Shown: one piece after another, positions 35,256 through 44,843 of the stretch
How positions within the stretch are numbered: position 1 is the first letter of the stretch
How the letters are laid out: each line of letters starts with the position of its first letter
From: Oligoflexia bacterium
GTDB taxonomy: Bacteria > Bdellovibrionota > Bacteriovoracia > Bacteriovoracales > Bacteriovoracaceae
NCBI GenBank assembly: GCA_024229115.1
Contig: JAAEST010000097.1
Span: 186,001-250,000 of the forward strand
DNA length: 64,000 bases
Direction: 5' to 3'
Notes under the pieces: model-generated
Seen by the model: only the letters and a program-made list of their open reading frames with translations
The model's database searches: none
What the model was told of the DNA's origin: nothing
Made by a program: the position numbers and the translations under genes

Positions 35256-37529
35256 TTTGATAATAACAGACCCATCATCTCCATTGGGGTATTCTACTTC
35301 AAACTCTTCAAAATCTTTAAGTACTCTACGAAGCTCTTTTTTAAGAATGCCATCTCCATGACCATAGACAATATCCGCATAAGGAATTTCGCCACTAGAG
35401 AGTGCAATTAAAATTGATTCTAGCTCATTTTTAAATTCATCTAATCTAAAGCCTCTAAAATCATAGTTAATACTACTTTTATTTTCTTTAAAAACATTAA
35501 TATGAACTTCGGACTTTTTAGCAGTGTTAGAACTCTTTGCAAGGTTAGCTATTGGTAGTTTTACTTTCATTTTTCCCTGAAGGATTGTAACTACTTTCTT
35601 TCTACTATCAATCGCCAATATCTCAACATCCTTTTTAGTGATCTTATCAAAAACGATATCTCCAATCTTTAGATCGCTTGGCAATAGAGTTTCTTCAGAG
35701 GAAAGTACGACAGAGTTCGAACCCTTAATTTCGGATGAAATTTTATCTATTTCTTTTAATTCTTCTCTAAAGTTTTTCTTGGAGTCTATAGAATTTCTTA
35801 ATTTCACAAATTTTGAGTTTAGATTGTCATACTTATTCTGAAACTTCTCTTCTGATTTTAATAACTTCAAATTAAGAGCAGAAATTTCTTTTTTATGAGA
35901 AGTATTGAGCTCATTAATTTGTTGCTGATACTTTTCCTCAAGAAGTGAAAAATCTTCATTTGTGGTAAGATCTTCGGCATCGACACTGTCGGTATAAAAA
36001 CGGCTACTAATATTATTGTTTTGATTTAAGCTGTGTTCAATTTCTTTAAAAACCTTAATCGCAAAAGACGATCCTGGTTTCCCTAAGATAAATTCATAAG
36101 TTGGTTTATTATTAATTAAATCAAACTTTACATGTCCTGAACTTATAAAGGGGTCATTTTTAACCTTTTCTTTGAGTATTTCATGATGGGTAGAAACAAA
36201 AACAGAATTATTATTGTTTACTGCTTGTTTTAAAACCTGATAACTAATTTCAGAAGCCTCGTTTGAAGAAGTACTTCTAAAAATTTCATCGATAAAGATC
36301 GCATTGTATCCAGGTAGATCAATACAGCTAAGAATGTTATTTACTTCAAGTGAAAAACTACTAAGCCCACTAGTTAAATTCTGTGTATTGTTTATAAGTA
36401 AATGTATATCATCAGGAATTAGACCTTCAGCGATATCGGCATGAACATGCATTCCACTTTTAGCAAAAATCAAAGCAAGTGCAATAGATTTCAAAAGCAC
36501 ACTTTTCCCACCAGTGTTAGGCCCACTTACCAAAAGGCCATTTTTAACTTCGAGAGTACTTTTGACGGGATGATCTATAAGTGGGTGGTAAAGGTTCTTG
36601 AACTTAAGGCTACCTGGAGAGATGATGAACTTTGATAGATTGTGAGCTCGAGCATACTCGGCCTTTGTTATCAAAATGTCGAATTCAAAAATACACGTAA
36701 ATAAACGAGCAATTTCTTCAAAGCTTGAATGAAGTATTTGAGATAGATGATTTCTAATTAAATATAACTCATGGTCTAGCTTGTTTCTTTCTTCAATAAG
36801 TATGTCGTTCAAGCTTTTAACTTCAGCAGGTTCTACATAGAGTGTGAAACCACTTTTGGAATGACCTCTAATAATGCCGAGCTTAGAGTTATATTTATCA
36901 CTTTGAACAGCTACTACGAAACGATCGTTATAAATATCAAAAGAATCTTGTACTGTTAGTCCAGTATCCTTAAACTTCTTATGGATACGTTTAATAGTAG
37001 TTCTAATATCGATCTCTAAACTTTGTATTTTATTATAGTACGGAGCTAGTTGTGGATGACTTGAATAAAGTATATGACCTTGTTCTGAAAATAATGACTG
37101 ACATTCTTTATTGAAACTTTTGAATATTACGAACTCTTCTTTCACATATTTTTTTACAAGATAAAGATTCTTATACTTCTTTATAAACTTATTGATATTC
37201 TTGGTAAGTATAAAGATTTCAAAGAGTTCAGAAGAGGCTAGCACTTGAGCTTTTTCAATAAGAAGTAAAATTTGATTAAAGTTGAAACCCTCACTACAAG
37301 AAGAGAAGGATTTCAAGAAGTGAGCATGTATATCGTGAAATTCATTAACAATCATAGAAACATCGGTCGATATGCTCTCTATGTCATATGCTAGATTATT
37401 CCATGGTTGTTTAAAGATTTCTTTGCTGTAATCAAAATAGGTATGCTTTATAATAGATTTATGAATTACGTCCCAATCAAGTTGTTGAGTAAGGAAGTCA
37501 AAATCTGAATTTAGAATACCGTTATCCAT
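35244..37529 (-). CDS. mutS2: MutS2 ATPase/endonuclease with Smr domain
   Basis: About 761 residues. A MutS core carries Walker A GLLVSGPNTGGKSVLLKS near residue 335 and Walker B AIFIDEIFRSTSSNEAS. A coiled clamp and linker follow, and the C-terminal Smr domain shows DFRGFRLDEF and IVYGHGDGILKKELR. In other bacteria MutS2 splits collided ribosomes or acts as a nuclease. The start is ATG 37529 or TTG 37544; neither has a good ribosome site. The gene is divergent from, and overlaps the start region of, a NFACT gene of related function. Confidence 0.93.
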   Translation of the reverse strand: MDNGILNSDFDFLTQQLDWDVIHKSIIKHTYFDYSKEIFKQPWNNLAYDIESISTDVSMIVNEFHDIHAHFLKSFSSCSEGFNFNQILLLIEKAQVLASSELFEIFILTKNINKFIKKYKNLYLVKKYVKEEFVIFKSFNKECQSLFSEQGHILYSSHPQLAPYYNKIQSLEIDIRTTIKRIHKKFKDTGLTVQDSFDIYNDRFVVAVQSDKYNSKLGIIRGHSKSGFTLYVEPAEVKSLNDILIEERNKLDHELYLIRNHLSQILHSSFEEIARLFTCIFEFDILITKAEYARAHNLSKFIISPGSLKFKNLYHPLIDHPVKSTLEVKNGLLVSGPNTGGKSVLLKSIALALIFAKSGMHVHADIAEGLIPDDIHLLINNTQNLTSGLSSFSLEVNNILSCIDLPGYNAIFIDEIFRSTSSNEASEISYQVLKQAVNNNNSVFVSTHHEILKEKVKNDPFISSGHVKFDLINNKPTYEFILGKPGSSFAIKVFKEIEHSLNQNNNISSRFYTDSVDAEDLTTNEDFSLLEEKYQQQINELNTSHKKEISALNLKLLKSEEKFQNKYDNLNSKFVKLRNSIDSKKNFREELKEIDKISSEIKGSNSVVLSSEETLLPSDLKIGDIVFDKITKKDVEILAIDSRKKVVTILQGKMKVKLPIANLAKSSNTAKKSEVHINVFKENKSSINYDFRGFRLDEFKNELESILIALSSGEIPYADIVYGHGDGILKKELRRVLKDFEEFEVEYPNGDDGSVIIKLVN

Positions 37530-37538
37530 GAGGAACCA

Positions 37539-38801
37539 TTGCAAAAATATGAAAGAAACTTATCCCATAATATAGAAAAGTTAAAGGAACATAAATACTT
37601 TTCTATTCAGAAGGTCTTTGCAAGCCCTCACTATATAATTTTAAGTTGCAGGGCACCTGGAGAGACGTTTTTCCTTTATGTCGGTAAGGGGGCAAGGTTT
37701 AACGGAGTATGGTATTGCAACTCGAATGTAGATGCGAAGTACAGAATTAGAGATAGGTGGAATCAGTATTTCAAGAAGCATGTAGTAGGACTAAAAATAG
37801 ACAAAGTGTGGATTGAAAATGACATTATCGCATGCTTTCAATGTGAAAAAATAGGAACACTTCTAATATCGTATTTCAACTCCTCTTTAAAAGTAGGTAT
37901 TCGCAATAAAGACGGATTGATCACTCTTCCCTGGGGGGAGCAAGTTAGTGCCGAGGAGTTTTACACGAAAGAGATAAATAAAAGTCTTATTGGTCAGTTA
38001 GATATCATTGAAGATGATTATATGAAATATCTCGATGAGTTGAATAAAAAATATTCTAAGGGAAATACAAATAAACTTAATAAAAAGATAAAAAGAAAAA
38101 TATCAAATATTGATAAAGACTTATCTGAGTTGAAAGACTCTCTGTCGATCTGGGATAAGGTAATTGAGGGTGAAATAGATTTTTCACAAGAAAAGTATCG
38201 ACATGGAAAACTTAAGATGAAATTTGATAAAGATCAAAGTTATGAATCTAGAAGAAATGATGTCTTAAACAAACTCAAGAGATATAAAAAGGCAATTGTT
38301 TTATTAGAAGAAAGAAGAGATTCTGTTGAGATCAAAAGTATTGATTTATCACTAGAATGTGAAATACCAAAACTTGAACCTGAATGGCGACAACAAAGAA
38401 AAATAACAAAGAAAATAGCTGATGGTGAGTTTAGGCAATATCAATTATCAAATTATATTGCCTATGTCGGAGTTAATGCGAAATCAAATGATTTTATTAG
38501 AAATACACTTTCAACTAAAAATGATTGGTGGTTTCATGATGAGGCCAACCCAAGCCAGCATGTTATTTTAAAGTGCCAAGACGAAAGGTTAGATATAAAT
38601 CTAGTTGAGCAAGTTGGTCAGTTATTTCTATTAAAGGATGAAAATCATTCTCAGGTGAACCTCATCTTTACAAAAGTTAAGTATCTAAAATCAGTCAAAG
38701 GTAAGCCTGGTCTAGTAAGATATTCAAAAGAAAAATCAATAACCGTCTTCAAAAATCAGGATTTGATGGAAAAAATTACGCTGATACCATCAGAAAGCTA
38801 A
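37539..38801 (+). CDS. NFACT-domain protein, RqcH-like
   Basis: A 420-residue protein. The N-terminal part (FFLYVGKGARFNGVWY near residue 45) fits the NFACT-N domain, the middle (about 170-270) is a coiled coil, and the NFACT-R domain near residue 328 has NDWWFHDEANPSQHVIL, matching the D.WFH....SHV pattern. RqcH of other bacteria binds stalled 50S subunits and adds alanine tails. It is shorter than usual RqcH (about 570). TTG 37539 is preceded by GAGGAA. Location next to mutS2 supports a ribosome-rescue role. Confidence 0.8.
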   Translation: MQKYERNLSHNIEKLKEHKYFSIQKVFASPHYIILSCRAPGETFFLYVGKGARFNGVWYCNSNVDAKYRIRDRWNQYFKKHVVGLKIDKVWIENDIIACFQCEKIGTLLISYFNSSLKVGIRNKDGLITLPWGEQVSAEEFYTKEINKSLIGQLDIIEDDYMKYLDELNKKYSKGNTNKLNKKIKRKISNIDKDLSELKDSLSIWDKVIEGEIDFSQEKYRHGKLKMKFDKDQSYESRRNDVLNKLKRYKKAIVLLEERRDSVEIKSIDLSLECEIPKLEPEWRQQRKITKKIADGEFRQYQLSNYIAYVGVNAKSNDFIRNTLSTKNDWWFHDEANPSQHVILKCQDERLDINLVEQVGQLFLLKDENHSQVNLIFTKVKYLKSVKGKPGLVRYSKEKSITVFKNQDLMEKITLIPSES

Positions 38802-38837
38802 ACGTTATAAAATTAAGTAGTTTGTGAGAGCTTGAAC

Positions 38838-39656
38838 ATGAAAAAAACAATAATTTTTATATTTTCTATCCTAATGATGACCTCTGTTTTTGGGAAAACA
38901 GAAGCGATCAAAGACTATGAAATTAGATCATATGACCCTGTTGCAATGGGTATGAAGGATCTTTACTTTGAAATCCATATTGATGGCCTTACCGAGGCAT
39001 TTAAAAAGAATAATTCAATGATAGAACTAAAGGGTGAGATCTATTATAAAGTCTTCTGGCTATATCCTGGTAAAGTGGAGGTCGATATTGAAGGTCTTCC
39101 AAAAGGATTTCATGTACAGCGCACAGGTTTACTTTCTTTAGTTAATGACAAGTTAACAGAAATAATACCAACAAAACTTTCAAAAACACTTCGAAGTTAT
39201 GAATTGTCTCAATCTAAAAAAGGCAAGTATACAATTGTTAAGGCCAAGGACAGAACAAGACTTAGTGCTGTGACAGAAATGGAACTAGTCTTTGATAGTG
39301 AATCTCGCTTGAAAAGTGTTTCTGCGAGGTCTCCTATGGGGAGTCAGCGAGTAAATCACATATATAAAGCGATGCCTTGGAGTAAAAATAAGTGGGTAAA
39401 GAATAAGTCAATTGCAAATTCTGTAACAGGGATCCAGACCACAAAGGTTGAAAAAAACTATTACTATAAGTCAGTAAAAGGTATTGGTCTGATTGAAAAA
39501 ATAGAAGTTAATACCACTCAGACCCTTAATCAAAATACTAAAGATGGAAAAGAGCAAAAAAGAAGTTCAAGCGACAAGGTTTATGTGAAAGGCCATCGCG
39601 TAAATGAAGGTGTGGCACAAAGCTACTTTAGGAATAATACTGCTGATGGGAATTAA
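38838..39656 (+). CDS. Secreted protein of unknown function
   Basis: A 272-residue protein with an N-terminal signal peptide (MKKTIIFIFSILMMTSVFG-K). The mature part is likely beta-rich and holds VTEMELVFDSESRLKSVSARS and MELKGEIYYKVFW-like segments. I do not recognise the family; some resemblance to DUF3108-type outer-surface proteins is possible. Its stop overlaps the start of the large lipoprotein gene by 11 bases, so they may be expressed and act together. Confidence 0.75.
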   Translation: MKKTIIFIFSILMMTSVFGKTEAIKDYEIRSYDPVAMGMKDLYFEIHIDGLTEAFKKNNSMIELKGEIYYKVFWLYPGKVEVDIEGLPKGFHVQRTGLLSLVNDKLTEIIPTKLSKTLRSYELSQSKKGKYTIVKAKDRTRLSAVTEMELVFDSESRLKSVSARSPMGSQRVNHIYKAMPWSKNKWVKNKSIANSVTGIQTTKVEKNYYYKSVKGIGLIEKIEVNTTQTLNQNTKDGKEQKRSSSDKVYVKGHRVNEGVAQSYFRNNTADGN

Positions 39657-42600
39657 GTACTTCAAATATATTTTATTAATCTTTGTATTAATATCGTGTC
39701 AAAATCAAAAACCATCTGAGATCGATGCAACAAGCACAGCTGTTAGATTTTCTCAAGAAAGAGCGAGAGCTTGTCAAAATACAAACTTCACTAAAGATAT
39801 CTTAGGTCATAACAATATAGTGAGTCTCTTCAAATGTGCGGACTGGGTTAAACAATTCCCAGTGATGTATAGTTCTTTAAATAGTATAAATTCAAAAAAA
39901 TGGGATCATATTTTTTCTGCTGTTGATGAAAAATTCTTCAATGATAAAGAAAAAAGAGAAAGAATTTTTGGTATAATAAAAGATCTCGATACTAAAGGTG
40001 GATTGGCTCATCTAAGTGATGTTTTAAACTCTTTAAATGAAACAAACTTCTATGATTCAATGTATCGCATCTTTTACTGTTCAGAAAATCCTAATGACGA
40101 AAAATGCCAAGACAGAAAAGACTTTATACTAAATCCTAAGGAGCTTAAGGCTTATTTTCAATATTTTATGTTCAAGAAGGAAGTATTCCAAACATTGTCA
40201 TATTTGACTCAAGATTTTGTTGATTCTGTTGGAGATTCTAGCCAATATATAAACGCTATAAATCGGGTCTTAAAAGATAAAAAATTTCGCAAAATAAGAC
40301 GTCACGTAGTTAAGTCAATCATTGATAAATTTGAAAAAGGTATATCTAGTGAGGATTTAAGATATTTTGAAAAAATTCTCACAACAGAAGTCGATGGTGA
40401 GCCTTTCTTATATACATGGCTTCAAAATACACAAACTGAAAAAGTTAAGGAAATCTTACGCTATCCATATATAGGCAATGTAGAAATAATTCCTAATTTA
40501 ATAGCTGTTAAAAATGCATTGGAAAATAACTTTGTATGTGCAGATAGGGCAGGTGTATTAAGGATATCTACCAAAGATTCATTTGATGAGTTTATGATTA
40601 TGTTGAGTGATGGTTCTCAGAAAGACTTTTTTAACTTTCTCTACAAAAATATAAACAGCATTCAATTAGGGCAACGTTTTTGTCCCGTGTTGAGAAATTA
40701 TACTGTTCAGGTTGATTATCCTGATAAAGATAAATCAAATGTTTTCACAGCAGACTTCTTAAAACTTATGGGGCATCTGGGGGAATTTTTTCTAACGCAA
40801 AATGCATTTGAGCTGATCAAGTTTCTTCAATCAAACAGTGTTTCAAATGATTACTTATTGGATTTCTTCACGGGCGATATATTTTTCTCAGTTGTAGAGT
40901 TGAGTAAACGTATGGATGAACTATCCCCTGAGCTAACAGAAGAACTAGTTAAATCAATAAAGAATTTTGACAAAAACTTCTTTAAGTTAAGCAATAGTTT
41001 AGGTTTAGTGTTGCTAGAAAATGAGACTATAGAAAAACAGCAAGCAGTCTGGAAAGCTTGGAACTTTTTTACTTCTCAAGAGCAGGAGTTTGCGTTTAGG
41101 TTTTTTGATAAGCACTTTCAGGAAGGTACTGACTTTAAATTACTTTTAAGGTTTTATTCGAAGATGTTGTTTGAGGTATCGGCAGAAACAGAGCAAATTC
41201 TTGGGAAACTATTTAGCGAGCCCAATATAGATGTAACAATGGCATCTTTCCAAGAAATCTTTAAGTTCTTAAGTAATAATGGTGACCCAAAGATTTTATC
41301 TGAATTTAAAGTATTTTTCTCAAAGGATCATATTCTTAAAGTGATAGAGGTTGTCTCTAGAGGTATTAATATAAATTCCGTAGATTTTGAAAAATCTTAT
41401 ATCTTAGCTAATTCAGAAATACTTGAGAAATTAAAAATTCCCTCGAAGAGTATAAAGACAGATCTTACTTATTGGAATCTTTCGAGTGCTGCGAAAGAGT
41501 GTTTAGGTTATCTAAAAGATAATGATTTCCATTTTGTACTAGATCGTGGCCTTGGCCCGTGTGATCAATTTAAAGAGCAAGAGGTATTCACTTCATATAT
41601 TGGTAGCTTTTATAAGTTAAATCAGTTTTTGAATTTAAGAAGAAAAACATCAAACGGATTCTTTGGTGATGAGTATGGAATATTTTCACCAAGATTAGTC
41701 AGTGAAAATGTAACTATTCTTAAGTTGCTTCAAAAGAATGGTTATCCGATGAAAAGGCTGTTTGGTGTCTTAAAGGATTCATTCTATGAGAAAGATAAAC
41801 TGAATGAAGACTTTAGTAACTTCGCAGCCATTCTTTCAACGGTTAATGATTCACTATCTGCATTTAGTGATGACAGTAAGGATAAAATTTATAGAGCTAT
41901 ATCTAATTATAGTCCATATCAATTAAAAAGATTTGTTTCAGATGTATTAGAATTCTCTGATGATTATTTGAATAGAGAAGACACTTTTCAATTAGTCAAA
42001 AAAGATGGCTTTAGTTGTAAGGAATACTTGAATCAAAATATTGGTGGTTTTGTTTGTCCAGACTCTAAAAAGATTGAAAGAGTAATGGATTATATTGTCA
42101 GTGACTTAGTTGAGAATCATTCTGAACCAGGTGAAAATATCCCAACAGCACTAACTCAGCTTCTTAAATCAGTTAAAGTAAATGCTGGATTTATGATTCC
42201 TTACGATAGAGATGAACAAAAAAAATATCACATGGGTGTCATTGAAACGATTGAGATGATGAGTGCTCTAACAAATAGAGAAGATAAAAGAAATCAGCTT
42301 AATGTTAAGTTTTTAGATAATGATGAAGTCTATGATCTATTTCTTAAAGATAGGCACGAGCCTGTTCGTCGTAAACATGCTGGTGATGATGAAACAGAGC
42401 AGTTAATGACGACAATGGAAAGGATTGAAACAGTTATTAGAGATGTAAGATTTGACTCTGGCTACCTTGGTTTTCATTATATGAATGCTGTTAGTAAGTC
42501 ATTAGATTATTCGAATGTCGTTAATAAAAAGAGAAGACTGTTGAAAGTTTGTGTACCATTAAAGTTTTGTGGAAAGCATTTGAATAAAACACAAAAGAGA

Positions 42601-43833
42601 CTGGCTACAAACTCTGTTGAAACATTTGATTCACTACTTGATGCAAATGGATATGAAGATTGGAAGTATGGTGACTACATGAAAGTCCTGTTGGGTTCAC
42701 TTGTTTCAAGCTCGGGGAAGGCCTCGCAAATAAGTAGTATCGGTAGGGTAAAACTAAAAGGTGATCGTGAAATTGATGTTCCTTGGGTTGGGACAAAGAA
42801 GCAGATGAAAAAGCATAACGGAAGAATATTAACAAATGTTTCAATGCTTGGGCTTTTTTCTAATATGGGTAGAATTCTTAATGAATATAATCCTGATATA
42901 AAAGCCTTTACTGCAAGAGCAGACTTAAAGAAGATTGATGAAAATTTTCTCAGAAATATTAAACTGAATGAAGTTATTGAACCTCTTTCTAAAACATTAT
43001 CGATAGTACGAAATACACAAAGAGATGATTTGAATATTTCATATGTAGTAAGTGAATGGGTCAAAAAACTAAGCTCAGAGAATTCACAGAAAGTGTTTGA
43101 GATGGTTTTTAAGGTTCTTGGTGCATCAATCTACATGGGAGAAGCTAATTTTGATGATCAATTAGATTCTAGAGCTCAGAATCATCATAGTGAATTAAAC
43201 TTAAAAAACTTGTTAGATATGGCCAATGAATTTCTACCAATTTGGCAATATTTTGAAGAGAACTTTCCTGCAGAGTATAAACTAGAACAAGCACTTCCTA
43301 AATTGTATGGAATAGTAAATGTTCTTTATAATGATCTTTTTAGTGAGAATATTGCGAGAAAAAATAGGGCCTATAATATACTCAACACGAGTATACGAGC
43401 ATTATCTTTTATAGCAGAAGATAAGAAGTTAATATCAGAATTCAAACAGTACATTCTTAAAAAAGAAAACTATGAATCCTTAGTGAAAAATATAGACAAG
43501 GCCCATTCATTAGTACTTTCATATGAAAAGAATAATGAGCTTAGAAGTCTAGTAAATACATTTAATGATAGAATATTAAATAGTGAACTTATTGAGTTAG
43601 ATGGGGTTCAGGCCTATATCGGTTTAAATGGTACTAGATCTATATGCGACTCTTCAGGTAATTGCTATGACAATTACCATTATAATGAGTTGGAAGATAT
43701 TCTTGAATATTTACTGAAGGATAATAATAAAAAATTATCTGAGTCCTTCGATAAAGTATTTCTTACTAAACAAACAGAGACTGTCGATTTTCTAGAAAAA
43801 ACGCTCAAGCAAGTTGAGTTAGTTCTTAGATAA
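39646..43833 (+). CDS. Large (1395 residue) predicted lipoprotein of unknown function
   Basis: ATG 39646 begins MGIKYFKYILLIFVLISCQNQ, a lipoprotein signal with the modification cysteine C18 in LISC; Q19 at +2 would favour the outer membrane. The rest is hydrophilic and predicted to be mostly helical, with few cysteines and no repeat I could define, and no recognised domain. Aromatic and lysine-rich helices recur along its length. It follows the secreted-protein gene with an overlap and precedes the MoxR/Bat cluster by 65 bases. A surface scaffold or Bat partner is possible. Confidence 0.8.
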   Translation: MGIKYFKYILLIFVLISCQNQKPSEIDATSTAVRFSQERARACQNTNFTKDILGHNNIVSLFKCADWVKQFPVMYSSLNSINSKKWDHIFSAVDEKFFNDKEKRERIFGIIKDLDTKGGLAHLSDVLNSLNETNFYDSMYRIFYCSENPNDEKCQDRKDFILNPKELKAYFQYFMFKKEVFQTLSYLTQDFVDSVGDSSQYINAINRVLKDKKFRKIRRHVVKSIIDKFEKGISSEDLRYFEKILTTEVDGEPFLYTWLQNTQTEKVKEILRYPYIGNVEIIPNLIAVKNALENNFVCADRAGVLRISTKDSFDEFMIMLSDGSQKDFFNFLYKNINSIQLGQRFCPVLRNYTVQVDYPDKDKSNVFTADFLKLMGHLGEFFLTQNAFELIKFLQSNSVSNDYLLDFFTGDIFFSVVELSKRMDELSPELTEELVKSIKNFDKNFFKLSNSLGLVLLENETIEKQQAVWKAWNFFTSQEQEFAFRFFDKHFQEGTDFKLLLRFYSKMLFEVSAETEQILGKLFSEPNIDVTMASFQEIFKFLSNNGDPKILSEFKVFFSKDHILKVIEVVSRGININSVDFEKSYILANSEILEKLKIPSKSIKTDLTYWNLSSAAKECLGYLKDNDFHFVLDRGLGPCDQFKEQEVFTSYIGSFYKLNQFLNLRRKTSNGFFGDEYGIFSPRLVSENVTILKLLQKNGYPMKRLFGVLKDSFYEKDKLNEDFSNFAAILSTVNDSLSAFSDDSKDKIYRAISNYSPYQLKRFVSDVLEFSDDYLNREDTFQLVKKDGFSCKEYLNQNIGGFVCPDSKKIERVMDYIVSDLVENHSEPGENIPTALTQLLKSVKVNAGFMIPYDRDEQKKYHMGVIETIEMMSALTNREDKRNQLNVKFLDNDEVYDLFLKDRHEPVRRKHAGDDETEQLMTTMERIETVIRDVRFDSGYLGFHYMNAVSKSLDYSNVVNKKRRLLKVCVPLKFCGKHLNKTQKRLATNSVETFDSLLDANGYEDWKYGDYMKVLLGSLVSSSGKASQISSIGRVKLKGDREIDVPWVGTKKQMKKHNGRILTNVSMLGLFSNMGRILNEYNPDIKAFTARADLKKIDENFLRNIKLNEVIEPLSKTLSIVRNTQRDDLNISYVVSEWVKKLSSENSQKVFEMVFKVLGASIYMGEANFDDQLDSRAQNHHSELNLKNLLDMANEFLPIWQYFEENFPAEYKLEQALPKLYGIVNVLYNDLFSENIARKNRAYNILNTSIRALSFIAEDKKLISEFKQYILKKENYESLVKNIDKAHSLVLSYEKNNELRSLVNTFNDRILNSELIELDGVQAYIGLNGTRSICDSSGNCYDNYHYNELEDILEYLLKDNNKKLSESFDKVFLTKQTETVDFLEKTLKQVELVLR

Positions 43834-43861
43834 GCTAATATTTCCCATTGGTTAGAGATCT

Positions 43862-43895
43862 ATAACCCTTTATAATTGAAATGATAAAGGGGTAT
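43862..43895 (+). promoter_or_regulatory. Hairpin over the moxR ribosome binding site
   Basis: ATAACCCTTTAT (43862-43873) pairs with ATAAAGGGGTAT (43884-43895), 11 of 12 pairs. The right arm contains AAAGGGG, the presumed Shine-Dalgarno for the ATG at 43899, so the stem could limit translation. Confidence 0.4.
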
Positions 43896-43898
43896 GAG

Positions 43899-44843
43899 AT
43901 GAGTTTAAGAGAAAAGGTAAATAGTACTTTAGAGAAAGCGAAATCATGTATTTTTGGTCAAGATGATCTACTTGATTCTATTATTGCAGCATTAGTTTGC
44001 GAGGGGCATTTATTAATTGAAGGGATGCCTGGTCTCGGTAAAACAATGAGTGTTAGCACTATTAGTAAGTTATGTGATTTGAATTTTAAAAGGATTCAGT
44101 TCACACCAGATTTACTCCCATCAGATCTCATTGGGACAATGATGTATAGTCAGAAGACAGAATCATTCTCAACTAAATTTGGACCAATTTTTACTCAACT
44201 TCTGTTAGCTGATGAGATCAATAGATCACCTGCAAAAGTTCAAGCAGCTTTACTTGAAGCGATGGCAGAGAAGCAAGTCACGATTGGTGAAAATACTCAT
44301 AAGTTATCTTCTCCTTTTGTTGTTCTTGCAACCCAGAACCCAATCGAGCAAGAAGGAACATATCCATTACCTGAAGCACAGCTTGATAGATTTATGATGA
44401 AAGTAAACGTCGATTACCCTTCACTTGATGCTGAAATAAATATCTTAAATCTTAAAACAAACTTTTTAGAAAAGCTCGAAGCTGTATTAAGTACAGATGA
44501 TCTTATTGAGATTAAAGAAGAAGTAGAGAAGGTCTACGTAGACGATAAACTTAAAAGACTTATCGTAGAGTTGGTACACTCAACAAGACCATCATCAGAT
44601 AATTTTAATCAAAAGTTTAAGGATGTTATCGTAGCCGGTGCTTCTCCGAGAGCGTGCCAATGGCTATATAAAATTGGAAGATTCAAGGCTTGGCTTGAAG
44701 GTGCAGAGTTTGTAACACCTGCTCATATCCTTAAAATTGCTCCTTCAGTATTAGGGCATAGATTAATTGTTTCTTATGAGGCCAGCCTTGAAGGAATGAA
44801 TGGTGAAAAGATAGCAAGAGAAATTGCTGAAAATACTTTCTAA
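43899..44843 (+). CDS. MoxR-family AAA+ ATPase
   Basis: About 314 residues. Walker A is GMPGLGKTMSV near residue 42, Walker B is LLADEINRSP, sensor-1 TQNPIEQEGTYPLPEAQLDRF and the arginine finger region follow. MoxR ATPases work with VWA proteins as chaperones or complex activators. ATG 43899 is chosen over 43881 because of AAAGGGG 6 bases upstream. The stop overlaps the DUF58 gene by one base. Confidence 0.95.
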   Translation: MSLREKVNSTLEKAKSCIFGQDDLLDSIIAALVCEGHLLIEGMPGLGKTMSVSTISKLCDLNFKRIQFTPDLLPSDLIGTMMYSQKTESFSTKFGPIFTQLLLADEINRSPAKVQAALLEAMAEKQVTIGENTHKLSSPFVVLATQNPIEQEGTYPLPEAQLDRFMMKVNVDYPSLDAEINILNLKTNFLEKLEAVLSTDDLIEIKEEVEKVYVDDKLKRLIVELVHSTRPSSDNFNQKFKDVIVAGASPRACQWLYKIGRFKAWLEGAEFVTPAHILKIAPSVLGHRLIVSYEASLEGMNGEKIAREIAENTF

